Assembly: GCA_945836255.1 (NCBI GenBank)
Contig: CAMAKU010000004.1
Span: 1 to 45,643, forward strand
Direction: 5' to 3'
Origin: an uncultured Roseburia sp.
Lineage (GTDB): Bacteria; Bacillota; Clostridia; Lachnospirales; Lachnospiraceae
Length of the DNA: 45,643 nt
Shown here piece after piece: positions 16,701 to 24,274 of this stretch. Numbering within the stretch: the stretch's first letter is position 1; each line of letters begins with the position of its first letter. The position numbers were made by a program, and so were the translations under genes. The notes beneath the pieces were generated by a model that was not told where the DNA came from, did not search any database, and saw only the letters and a program-made list of their open reading frames with translations.

Positions 16701-16759
16701 TTATTTATATAAAATCCTCCAAATTCTTCCAAAGCAACGTTCGAGTAGTAGCATAGTCC

Positions 16760-16810
16760 AAAATGTATCTATCGGATAAATATCTGTTTTTCCGATAGAT
16801 ATTGCATTTT
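16760..16810. terminator. Second hairpin with T-run upstream of recombinase gene
   Basis: ATCTATCGGA at 16767-16776 pairs perfectly with TCCGATAGAT at 16791-16800. Outer bases AAAATG and CATTTT extend the stem across a small bulge, and T residues follow. It could be a second, possibly bidirectional terminator. The 3' arm overlaps the candidate -35 of the recombinase promoter. Confidence 0.65.
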
Positions 16811-16830
16811 TTCTGAAGAAATAGTATAAT
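16802..16830 (+). promoter_or_regulatory. Candidate promoter of recombinase gene
   Basis: A consensus TATAAT at 16825-16830 has TTGCAT at 16802-16807, 17 bases upstream. The -35 is weak and overlaps the end of the preceding hairpin. The transcription start would be near 16837. Confidence 0.5.
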
Positions 16831-16861
16831 AATCAAAACATCTTATTGTGAGGTATTTTAC

Positions 16862-17929
16862 ATGGGAAAAGATTCCTCTTATTACAAAGACAAAGCAAAG
16901 ACACAAAAAATAAAACTTCGTGAGTTAATCGCGGAATTACCGTCCTTTGCATCTGATTACATTTACAGCAAGGAATTAACGGCACAGACAAGTACGTTGA
17001 TTTCTTATTGCTATGATCTATTGACCTTTTTTCGTTTTTTACAGAGTCATAATCCTACGCTGCAACAGACGGATATTCGCGATTTTACGCTCTCTATGCT
17101 AGATCATATCCGTTCGGAAGACATTGTGGAATATCAACGTTATCTGGAGTTGAATATTGATGGGGAGATGCATGAAAATGGGAAAAAAGCCATTGCACGC
17201 AAAATGTCGCCTTTGCGCGGCTTATTTCAATATCATTATGAAAGAAAGAATATTTCCGATAATCCAATGACCTTGGTAAAACTCCCAAAACTCAAAAAAG
17301 ACAAAAATATTATTCGTATGAATAATTATGAGGTTCAGGCAATTTTAAATGCGATCGAAAATAACACCGGGTTGCCTATGTCGGAACGTCAACGCAAATA
17401 TTGTATGAAAACACAGAAACGGGATCTGGCTATCCTTACTTTATTGTTGGGTACGGGCATCCGCGTTTCCGAATGTAATGGACTGGATTTAAATGACATT
17501 GATTTTAATGTAAATTCCATGACCATCGTGCGTAAAGGTGGCGGCCAGGATGTCTTATATTTTAGTGATGAAATTCATCAAGTTCTCGAAGATTATATTA
17601 CTACAGAACGCACTTCGATCACCCCATATGAGGAGCACAAATCTGCACTCTTCTATTCCTTGCAAGGCAAGCGCATGAGTGTGGATTCCATCGAAAATCT
17701 CGTTAAAAAATATGCCAAAATGACGGTTCCAAATAAAAAAATCACGCCCCATAAACTCCGAAGTACCTATGGCACCGCCTTATACCGCGAAACGGGTGAT
17801 ATCAGGCTTGTTGCGGATGTTCTGGGGCATGAAAATATCAATACAACCATCGATTATTATGCTGCTATGGAAGATGAACACAAACGACAGGCAGCAAACG
17901 CCGTAAATTACAAACAAAAAGATCGCTGA
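16862..17929 (+). CDS. Tyrosine recombinase, XerS-like
   Basis: This 355-residue site-specific recombinase has an N-terminal SAM-like core-binding domain (about 15-140) and a catalytic domain. The catalytic residues are visible: Arg201 (GTGIRVSECNGL), His297 and Arg300 (HKLRSTYG), His323 (LGHENINTT) and Tyr332 or 333. It is longer than XerC/XerD (about 300) and resembles the single-recombinase XerS type by length and the extended region before the first Arg. That assignment is tentative. No phage or transposon genes are adjacent and it sits in core sequence, so a role in chromosome dimer resolution is more likely than mobility. The 3' end abuts rsfS with no gap. Confidence 0.82.
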   Translation: MGKDSSYYKDKAKTQKIKLRELIAELPSFASDYIYSKELTAQTSTLISYCYDLLTFFRFLQSHNPTLQQTDIRDFTLSMLDHIRSEDIVEYQRYLELNIDGEMHENGKKAIARKMSPLRGLFQYHYERKNISDNPMTLVKLPKLKKDKNIIRMNNYEVQAILNAIENNTGLPMSERQRKYCMKTQKRDLAILTLLLGTGIRVSECNGLDLNDIDFNVNSMTIVRKGGGQDVLYFSDEIHQVLEDYITTERTSITPYEEHKSALFYSLQGKRMSVDSIENLVKKYAKMTVPNKKITPHKLRSTYGTALYRETGDIRLVADVLGHENINTTIDYYAAMEDEHKRQAANAVNYKQKDR

Positions 17930-18292
17930 TTAGAGTTCTTCCGGTGACATTACGATGCCATCCTGCCAAATCTTTTCCAAATTATAGAACAGTCGATCTT
18001 CCTTGGAAAACAGATGCACAATGACATCTTCATAATCCATCAGAATCCAGGTTGAAGATCGATTTCCTTCGATCTGCTTCGCATGAATGCCATGGGTATA
18101 AAGTACTTTATCAACCTCATCCTGCATGGCCAGTAATTGATTCTGATTACTACCGTTCGCAACAATAAAATAATCTGCCACCACAGAAAGATTGCGAATA
18201 TCAATCACTTTCACATCCTCTGCTTTCTTTTCTTCCAATGCGTTACATACTAATTTTACAATCTCTTTGCTTTCTTCCACTTTTACTTCCAT
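17930..18292 (-). CDS. rsfS: Ribosomal silencing factor RsfS
   Basis: RsfS binds L14 on the large subunit and blocks subunit joining when nutrients are low. The 120-residue protein has the family core: VKVIDIRNLSVVADYFIVANGSN, then AKQIEGNRSSTWILMDYEDVIVHLF (key parts only). I chose the ATG at 18292 because AAAGGAG lies upstream. An in-frame codon 45 bases earlier lies inside nadD-yqeK and is not supported. The start overlaps the end of the upstream gene by 10 bases, which suggests coupling. This gene order is standard in Firmicutes. Confidence 0.94.
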   Translation of the reverse strand: MEVKVEESKEIVKLVCNALEEKKAEDVKVIDIRNLSVVADYFIVANGSNQNQLLAMQDEVDKVLYTHGIHAKQIEGNRSSTWILMDYEDVIVHLFSKEDRLFYNLEKIWQDGIVMSPEEL

Positions 18293-19515
18293 TGGTTCTC
18301 CTTTTTTGTGTTTACATAATATGCATAGGTTTGACATGTGGTTTCATCCATATCCTCCGGATGTTTTCCCAGGTAGGTCATAGTATCTTCCAGAATCATA
18401 CAAACGCATTCATCCAGGTTGTCATAAGCCATTTGGCGAATCTGGTCCAGCCGGGGTGCCTTATCGCGATGGGGTTCGATATAATCAGCCACAAAAATAA
18501 TCTTATCCAACAATGACATGCCAACACATCCCGTTGTATGCACGGCGATGGCATGGGTAATCTGGGAATCGGAAATTCCAAAATCCCGTTCTGCCAAAAA
18601 GGCCCCCACTTTTCCATGTAACAGATGAGGATGTTTTTGTTCAATGGCCTTGATCTCAATCCCCTGATTTCGGCATATTGCGATCCGTTCTTCATCGGAT
18701 AAACATTTCGCACAATCATGCAACAACCCGGCAATCATCGCATTCGTATAGGGATAATCATAGACATATGCCAGATTCCCGGCAGTATACATAACACCTA
18801 TCGTATGCCAAAACCGTCCTGGTTTTAACTGCTGTTCCAATCGCTTTTGCATCGGCGCAATCATGGACAACGCATACTCATCCTGATATACATGATGATC
18901 TAAAATATAATCGTAGACATGATCCGTCAGAAAGGAACGGACGGAACAAACATCTCCTTTGTGAAAAGCAGCCCGGATATCCGATGAGGAAATATCCAAG
19001 GGGGCCGCTGTAATCGCATCAAAGGATTGCTGATAGGTTTTGCGATATTCGATCAGTTGTTGTTGAAACTGTTCTTCCGTCAAAGCCGCTTCATTCTGTA
19101 CTTGCGGGCGTCTGGCCACCAGAATTCGGCAGTATCGGCAGATTTCCTCCGGCTTTACCCAATGTGCAAAGGTCAAAAGAGAATCTTCGCCAATGATAAA
19201 ATAGAATTCACAGTCCTGTCCATAAGTTTCCTTTAACGATTTTAATGTCATCCAGGAATAACATGGTTCTGTTTTTCGAATTTCTATGTCACATAATTTA
19301 AAATATGGCACAAAAGCAATCGCCTGTTGTACCATGGCAACCCTTTGCGTCGTTGTCACCGAATCGGCAACATCTTTATGGGGCGGAATGCCGGCCGGCA
19401 GGAACCAGACTTCATCCAATGCAAATTCTTCATACGCTGCTTGCGCAATATGCAAATGTCCTGCATGAATGGGATTAAACGTACCACCCAAAATACCAAT
19501 TTTCTTCACAATCAT
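18283..19515 (-). CDS. nadD: NadD-YqeK fusion: nicotinate-nucleotide adenylyltransferase and HD-domain diadenosine tetraphosphatase
   Basis: One 410-residue frame joins two proteins that are usually separate neighbours. Residues 1-205 are NadD, which makes deamido-NAD from nicotinate mononucleotide: GGTFNPIHAGH at 10-20 (nucleotidyltransferase HxGH), GEDS at 109-112 and ISSSDIR at 175-181. Residues about 218-400 are YqeK, an HD hydrolase of symmetrical dinucleoside tetraphosphates: His237, the HD pair His266-Asp267 in LLHDCAK, His300, His326 and Asp344. The joint is at about 205-222 and still holds Met residues at 218 and 222 that could be the old yqeK start. There is no stop or frameshift between the halves. 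Confidence 0.93.
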   Translation of the reverse strand: MIVKKIGILGGTFNPIHAGHLHIAQAAYEEFALDEVWFLPAGIPPHKDVADSVTTTQRVAMVQQAIAFVPYFKLCDIEIRKTEPCYSWMTLKSLKETYGQDCEFYFIIGEDSLLTFAHWVKPEEICRYCRILVARRPQVQNEAALTEEQFQQQLIEYRKTYQQSFDAITAAPLDISSSDIRAAFHKGDVCSVRSFLTDHVYDYILDHHVYQDEYALSMIAPMQKRLEQQLKPGRFWHTIGVMYTAGNLAYVYDYPYTNAMIAGLLHDCAKCLSDEERIAICRNQGIEIKAIEQKHPHLLHGKVGAFLAERDFGISDSQITHAIAVHTTGCVGMSLLDKIIFVADYIEPHRDKAPRLDQIRQMAYDNLDECVCMILEDTMTYLGKHPEDMDETTCQTYAYYVNTKKENQWK

Positions 19516-19575
19516 TTACCTCAATCGACCTCTGCATCCATCTCTGTGGTAGGAACTATCCTGTTTCTGATCTGA

Positions 19576-19863
19576 TTACATTGGTAATTGGATCTTAGGC
19601 TTTTTTGCAGCACGATAAAGAACAATCTTGCGACCTATTACACGTACGACCTGTGCATGGGTTCTCTCCGCCATTGTATCAGCAATGGCGTGGATGTCAT
19701 CAAAACAATTCTTTAATACAGAGATCTTAATCAATTCTCTTGCTTCTAGCGCCTCATCCACGGCTTGAATAATCTCTGGTGTCAAAGATGACTTCCCAAT
19801 CTGAACGATCGGACTCATCTTGCTGGCAAGTCCGGATAAATATGCTCTCTGTTTATTATTCAT
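19576..19863 (-). CDS. yhbY: YhbY family ribosome assembly RNA-binding protein
   Basis: This is a 95-residue CRS1-YhbY (CRM) domain protein that associates with pre-50S particles. It has MNNKQRAYLSGLASKMSPIVQIGKSS-type sequence at the start, a central EALEARELIKISVL helix-strand, and QVVRVIGRKIVLYRAA near the end (fragments shown). I chose the ATG at 19863 because TAGGAG lies 8 bases upstream. It follows obgE by 10 bases and precedes nadD-yqeK, which is the normal Firmicutes order. Confidence 0.93.
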   Translation of the reverse strand: MNNKQRAYLSGLASKMSPIVQIGKSSLTPEIIQAVDEALEARELIKISVLKNCFDDIHAIADTMAERTHAQVVRVIGRKIVLYRAAKKPKIQLPM

Positions 19864-19873
19864 CACTACGCTC

Positions 19874-21154
19874 CTATTTATAATAATCAAACATCAGACC
19901 ATACATGCGGACCGTATCGCCCTCCTGAATGCCCAATGCCTCCAGTTGCTCTAATATTCCCTGCTCCTTCAGGAAACGTTGAAAGAACAAAAATCCTTTT
20001 TCCGAATCAATATTGGTATAACCAAGCATTTTTTCAATGCGGGGTCCTTCCACCACATAAATGCCTTCTTCGTCTTTTTCCACCGTAAAGGGTTCATCGT
20101 GAAAGAACCGCAATGCCGGATCAAATTCTGACTCGTAGACAGTTACTTCTTGCGGACACGTCTGCAAAAGTTCTTTGACATGATACAATAACTCATTTAC
20201 GCCCATGCCACTAACGGCAGAAATAGCAAACACCTGTATCCCCTGTGGTTCAAAAGTGTCTCGTAATTTCTGAATAACCGCATCCTGCCCATCCATACAG
20301 ACATCCATCTTATTCGCAGCAATAACTTGCGGCTTTTGCAAAATAGACGGATCATAGGCCTCCAGTTCCTTGTTGATCGCTAGAATGTCCTCCAAGGGAT
20401 CTCGTCCTTCTACCGACGCACCATCCACCATATGAATAATGACCTTGGTCCGCTCAATGTGGCGCAAAAATTCATGTCCAAGACCAATTCCTTCCGAAGC
20501 ACCTTCAATCAGTCCCGGGATATCCGCAATTACAAAACCGCCATCTTCCAGATCTACGACCCCCAGATTGGGATTCAGTGTCGTAAAATGGTAATTGGCA
20601 ATCTTCGGTTTCGCATTGGTAACACGGGATAAGAAGGTAGATTTTCCCACATTAGGGAAGCCCACAAGCCCCACATCAGCAATCACCTTTAATTCCAGCA
20701 AAACTTCGATTTCTATGGCATCGCCACCCGGTTGGGCATATTTTGGAGCCTGCATGGTGGAAGTGGCATAATGCTGGTTGCCCAGACCGCCTCGGCCACC
20801 TTTTAAAATCACCTGTCGCCTATTCTCTCCGGACATATCGGCAATTACTTTCCCGGAATCTGCATCTTTGATAACGGTTCCTTCCGGAACTTTTAAGATC
20901 AAATCTTCGCCATTCTTTCCATGACAGTTCTTCTTGCCCCCCTCTTCGCCGGGACGGGCAGCAAACTTTCTACGATGCCGGTAGTCGGCCAGCGTGTTCA
21001 AACCCTCATCAATCTGAAAGATGATGTCACCGCCTTTTCCACCGTCACCGCCATCCGGGCCGCCATTAGGCACATATTTTTCACGGCGGAAACTCACATG
21101 ACCGTCACCGCCTTTTCCTGATTTTATGATTATTTTTGCACGATCTGCAAACAT
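19874..21154 (-). CDS. obgE: GTPase Obg (CgtA)
   Basis: Obg is an essential GTPase in 50S assembly and stress control. The 426-residue protein has the glycine-rich Obg fold (about 1-158, with KGGDGHVSFRREK and GGPDGGDGGKGG). The G domain follows: P-loop GFPNVGKS at 165-172, DIPGLIEGAS as G3, and NKMD as G4. A C-terminal OCT domain (about 350-426) is present. GAGGTG lies upstream of the ATG. It is separated from rpmA by a terminator and an inverted repeat, so it probably has its own promoter. Confidence 0.96.
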   Translation of the reverse strand: MFADRAKIIIKSGKGGDGHVSFRREKYVPNGGPDGGDGGKGGDIIFQIDEGLNTLADYRHRRKFAARPGEEGGKKNCHGKNGEDLILKVPEGTVIKDADSGKVIADMSGENRRQVILKGGRGGLGNQHYATSTMQAPKYAQPGGDAIEIEVLLELKVIADVGLVGFPNVGKSTFLSRVTNAKPKIANYHFTTLNPNLGVVDLEDGGFVIADIPGLIEGASEGIGLGHEFLRHIERTKVIIHMVDGASVEGRDPLEDILAINKELEAYDPSILQKPQVIAANKMDVCMDGQDAVIQKLRDTFEPQGIQVFAISAVSGMGVNELLYHVKELLQTCPQEVTVYESEFDPALRFFHDEPFTVEKDEEGIYVVEGPRIEKMLGYTNIDSEKGFLFFQRFLKEQGILEQLEALGIQEGDTVRMYGLMFDYYK

Positions 21155-21195
21155 GATTCACCTCATCATAATTCGTCGTTGCAATGCCTTGCATT

Positions 21196-21240
21196 ACTTT
21201 GTTATACAATCGTCGTTCATTTACTATTATATAACAAAGT
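21196..21240. repeat. 11-base inverted repeat upstream of obgE
   Basis: ACTTTGTTATA at 21196-21206 and TATAACAAAGT at 21230-21240 are perfect inverted copies separated by 23 bases. On the minus strand the first arm is also the U-rich tail of the rpmA terminator, and a TATAAT (21231-21226) that could serve as the obgE -10 lies beside it. It may be an operator or a leader hairpin. Confidence 0.6.
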
Positions 21241-21269
21241 AGACTCGGCTAAACATTAGTCGAGTCTAC
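21239..21269 (-). terminator. Terminator of rplU-prp-rpmA
   Basis: On the minus strand GTAGACTCG pairs with CGAGTCTAC, with further CTA/TAG pairing inside, and TTTGTT follows. It lies just after the rpmA stop. Confidence 0.82.
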
Positions 21270-21279
21270 AAAAAACTTC

Positions 21280-21570
21280 TTAGTTTTCGTTTGCTACTGG
21301 ATAAACGCTAGCCTGCTTCTTATCACGGCCCTTTCTCTCGAAACGAAGTACACCGTCTGTCAAAGCAAACAAGGTATCATCACCACCAATACCAACATTG
21401 TTACCGGGATGAATCTTTGTACCACGCTGTCTGTAAAGAATATTTCCAGCCTTAACGAACTGTCCGTCTGCTCTCTTCGCGCCTAATCTCTTAGACTCAG
21501 AATCACGTCCGTTCTTAGTAGAACCAACACCCTTTTTGTGAGCGAAAAATTGAAGATTCAACTTTAACAT
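21280..21570 (-). CDS. rpmA: 50S ribosomal protein L27
   Basis: L27 reaches the peptidyl transferase centre. The 96-residue protein shows the Firmicutes form with an N-terminal extension, [10 protein letters not shown], which is removed before HKKGVGS. The L27 signature [15 protein letters not shown] follows. The protease for this cleavage, Prp, is encoded directly upstream with a 2-base gap. GAGGAGGTG precedes the ATG. Confidence 0.97.
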   Translation of the reverse strand: MLKLNLQFFAHKKGVGSTKNGRDSESKRLGAKRADGQFVKAGNILYRQRGTKIHPGNNVGIGGDDTLFALTDGVLRFERKGRDKKQASVYPVANEN

Positions 21571-21572
21571 GA

Positions 21573-21950
21573 TTACACCTCCTCAAATCTTAGTGTAAGA
21601 TACGAATCACCGTATTGTTTATTAATTTCTGTCAAACCCAAGACCAATACATCCATCAGCAACTGAGATTGTTCTGACACATCCTCGGTCAGCCGAAAAC
21701 GAATCAGGTTATCCTCCTGTGCTTTTTTATGAAAAAAACAGCGCTTCGCTGTGGAACCTTCACTACCATCTTTCGTGTCTAATGTAAATGCATCCTCCGT
21801 AAACTGCTCAATACCATTAATGGTATTGATGACCAGTATAGAAACGGCTGAACATACAATGTCCTTCCCCGCCTGATTGAAGCCTGCATGTCCGAAACAC
21901 TCCAGTCCAACATAGTGCTCTTGGTCCTTGTAAATCGTTACCGAAATCAT
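21573..21950 (-). CDS. prp: Ribosomal-processing cysteine protease Prp
   Basis: Prp (YsxB) removes the N-terminal extension of L27. The 125-residue protein has the catalytic His21 (CFGHAG) and Cys33 (DIVCSAVS) in their usual places. It lies between the L21 and L27 genes, the standard position, and its end overlaps the ribosome-binding site of rpmA. Confidence 0.95.
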   Translation of the reverse strand: MISVTIYKDQEHYVGLECFGHAGFNQAGKDIVCSAVSILVINTINGIEQFTEDAFTLDTKDGSEGSTAKRCFFHKKAQEDNLIRFRLTEDVSEQSQLLMDVLVLGLTEINKQYGDSYLTLRFEEV

Positions 21951-21965
21951 AACAATTCCTATCGA

Positions 21966-22274
21966 TTATCCATTGATCTTATTAATCTGTACTTTTGTGA
22001 ATGCCTGTCTGTGGCCATTCTTTTTGTGATAGCCAGTCTTTCTCTTATACTTGTAGACGATTACCTTCTTACCTCTGCCCTCTTTTACGACAGAAGCTTC
22101 TACGGTAGCACCTTCAACAGTCGGATTACCAATCTTTAATCCGTTATCGCTGATTGCTAATACCTGATCAAAAGTAACCTTCTCACCAGCTTCCACTCCA
22201 AGCTTTTCAATGGTAATGATATCGCCTTCAGATACTTTGTACTGCTTACCACCTGTTGCTATAATTGCGTACAT
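21966..22274 (-). CDS. rplU: 50S ribosomal protein L21
   Basis: This 102-residue L21 starts [14 protein letters not shown] and carries the family signature near the C-terminus ([17 protein letters not shown]). AATAGGAGGTG lies before the ATG. It is the first gene of rplU-prp-rpmA and follows a structured leader with its own promoter. Confidence 0.97.
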   Translation of the reverse strand: MYAIIATGGKQYKVSEGDIITIEKLGVEAGEKVTFDQVLAISDNGLKIGNPTVEGATVEASVVKEGRGKKVIVYKYKRKTGYHKKNGHRQAFTKVQINKING

Positions 22275-22279
22275 ATGGC

Positions 22280-22353
22280 ACCTCCTATTATCATTACTCG
22301 CCAGCTGCGGTGTGTGTAAAACACAACTTCAAAAACCTCGCTGTGCGGCATAC
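22280..22353 (-). ncRNA. Putative L21 leader (rplU 5' UTR)
   Basis: The 75-base leader between the promoter and rplU has GCCGCACAGCGAGG near its 5' end and CCGCAGCTGGCGAG near its 3' end. Between them is a small hairpin (TGTGT/ACACA, around 22311-22325). L21 leaders controlling rplU are known in Firmicutes. I identify it by position and structure, not by a covariance model. Confidence 0.6.
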
Positions 22354-22359
22354 CTTGAT

Positions 22360-22388
22360 ATACTAACATACAACATCAGATTCGTCAA
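22360..22388 (-). promoter_or_regulatory. Promoter of rplU operon
   Basis: On the minus strand TTGACG (22388-22383) and TAGTAT (22365-22360) are 17 bases apart. It overlaps the 3' end of the RNase G gene. The start near 22353 gives a leader of about 80 bases. Confidence 0.72.
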
Positions 22389-23571
22389 GTAATTGTTCCC
22401 TAAGGGACGGATATTTTTTTTCTCTTGTGAGTTCCATCAACCCCAGACGCGTCACATCCAGAACAGAAACCTTGACATAATCTGCTTTGGTCGCATTTCG
22501 CATCATATGTAACAGTGACTGTTGATGCTCTTCGCTTTTCATATTGATAAAATCTACCAGAATCATACCGCTGATATTACGCAGCCGCAACTGTCTTGCA
22601 ATTTCTGCCGCTGCCTCCAGATTATTGGCATAACTGTATTCTTCCACACTTTTCTTACGTGTATTTCTGCCACTATTGACATCAATGACCGTCAGCGTCT
22701 CTGTGGGTTCCATCAACAAGTATCCCCCGGAAGGAAGATGTACCTTCGTGTGAAGCGCAGACTGTAACTGTCCGGGAATGTTATATAATTTGTGGATGGG
22801 ATAACCGGCATCCTCATACCGTCGCGTCAAAGGTGAACATATCGTTTCCTCCATAAGGCGTGTATACCAATCACCTTGATCCGTGATAATCTCAGTAATC
22901 CCATCATCCAGATAACGATACAGATGTGAAAAAAAAGGATGCGGTGCCGCCTTGATTTGTTGTCCACAGGATAAATACCGGATACGCTCCATCAACTGTA
23001 CATATTCCTGTTGCAATCCATGGTATTCTGCCAACAGGATGTCCGCAGAACATTCCTTCGCACTTGTCCGCAGAACAACGCCATAGTCCGGAGATTTCAT
23101 CTGTTCCAACAACGTCTGCAAATCATGACGTCTCTCTCCGGTGATTTTTCTGGAGATACCATTGATCAACTTACCGGTCGTGAGCACCAGATGTCTTCCG
23201 GTAAAAGAAATATTGGTGGTAACGCAGATTTCCTTGGTCTTAATTGCGTCCCGCACCACCTGAACCACCAAGTTATCCCCCTGACATAAGGCATCAGCCG
23301 GACCACACTTCTGTGTAAACCATATGGTAGACAAATCATCTTCCATGGGATAGAAAAAGGTCAGATCCCCTGCTTTTAAAAAGGCCGCATTGATCTGGGG
23401 CATCACCCGTTCTACCCGCGCAATATAAATATTCCCCACGTAAGAGGGCTGTGCCTCATTATGCAAATGTATTTCTATGGGATGATCCTGCGCATCCATA
23501 TACCACAGAAGTTCCCGTTTCTGTTCCTGCACCTCTATCCGGGTGATGATACAGCGTTTTTTATTTGTCAT
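22363..23571 (-). CDS. rng: RNase E/G family ribonuclease
   Basis: This endoribonuclease cleaves AU-rich single-stranded RNA and takes part in rRNA maturation and mRNA decay. The 402-residue protein has an N-terminal S1-like RNA-binding region (YVGNIYIARVERVMPQINAAF, partial) and the RNase H-like catalytic domain. The metal-binding Asp residues lie in TVIDVNSGR and ILVDFINM. The chain ends soon after GLMELTREKKYPSL; the zinc-link CPxCxG segment of E. coli RNase G is not present. I chose the ATG at 23571, with GGGGGAG upstream. It overlaps the DUF2344 gene by 11 bases. Confidence 0.9.
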   Translation of the reverse strand: MTNKKRCIITRIEVQEQKRELLWYMDAQDHPIEIHLHNEAQPSYVGNIYIARVERVMPQINAAFLKAGDLTFFYPMEDDLSTIWFTQKCGPADALCQGDNLVVQVVRDAIKTKEICVTTNISFTGRHLVLTTGKLINGISRKITGERRHDLQTLLEQMKSPDYGVVLRTSAKECSADILLAEYHGLQQEYVQLMERIRYLSCGQQIKAAPHPFFSHLYRYLDDGITEIITDQGDWYTRLMEETICSPLTRRYEDAGYPIHKLYNIPGQLQSALHTKVHLPSGGYLLMEPTETLTVIDVNSGRNTRKKSVEEYSYANNLEAAAEIARQLRLRNISGMILVDFINMKSEEHQQSLLHMMRNATKADYVKVSVLDVTRLGLMELTREKKYPSLREQLLDESDVVC

Positions 23572-24274
23572 AACCGATCTCCCCCAGAGAACACAAATCC
23601 TCATTGAGCCGCGTCAGCAAATCGATACGATGAATGAAAAATTCATGGTCATCCGGCACTACATCAAGGGTTGCAAAGAAATGCTGCATCACAAGTTCCG
23701 GCTTGATGTTGTCCACACTTCCCGTGGAAAGCAATAAATCAAAATAAATACCTTCCGCATCCGATCCGATGGAAAAGTCATAGATTAATGGTTTTAAATC
23801 CAGTTCACGCTGTCCTTTTTTGGTCTGTTTGACAATCGTGATTGTCACCGCATCATCATAAAATTGACACTTGGCTTCCAGCAGTTGTTCCAGTGAAAAT
23901 GGGAACTGCTGCGGATGCTTATACCGCAGACGATACGAAGCAGCAGCCACCGACGCCATGGCATTGGCGGCATCCTCCGGCAAATAACGAAATTGAAGTA
24001 CCTCCATACCGTCCACCATGGTCTCCCGTAAGCGACAGAGAGCCTCCCTGCTTGGAACCTCCTCCTTCAAATCAATGTCCAGATACTCTCCCTCACTGGT
24101 CAGTCCCACCCCCAGTGGCGCCGCAAAAGACATAATCTGGTGGGGATTAAAGCCTTCGGAGTAACGAATCGGTAATTGACTTCTACGGATTGCCTTCTGA
24201 AAAAAACGCATGATATCCAGATGACCTACATATTTCATACAGCCTGTCTTTGCAAATTTAATTCTTACCTTCAA
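23561..24274 (-). CDS. DUF2344 (TIGR03936) radical SAM-linked protein
   Basis: This 237-residue protein belongs to the family encoded next to, or fused to, TIGR03960 radical SAM proteins. It starts KVRIKFAKTGCMKYVGHLD with FQKAIRRSQLPIRYSEGFNPH following (fragments). The role is not established; a tRNA-related function has been suggested by context. I chose TTG 24274, with GGAGGAGG 8 bases upstream and the usual MKVRIKF start. A GTG one codon earlier is possible, and the open frame continues upstream inside the partner gene. It overlaps that gene by 17 bases. Confidence 0.85.
   Translation of the reverse strand: MKVRIKFAKTGCMKYVGHLDIMRFFQKAIRRSQLPIRYSEGFNPHQIMSFAAPLGVGLTSEGEYLDIDLKEEVPSREALCRLRETMVDGMEVLQFRYLPEDAANAMASVAAASYRLRYKHPQQFPFSLEQLLEAKCQFYDDAVTITIVKQTKKGQRELDLKPLIYDFSIGSDAEGIYFDLLLSTGSVDNIKPELVMQHFFATLDVVPDDHEFFIHRIDLLTRLNEDLCSLGEIGYDK

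Noticed and set aside
16862..17929. Integrase as a sign of a prophage or integrative element
   Set aside because: No attachment repeats, tRNA gene or phage genes are near, and both neighbours are core genes.
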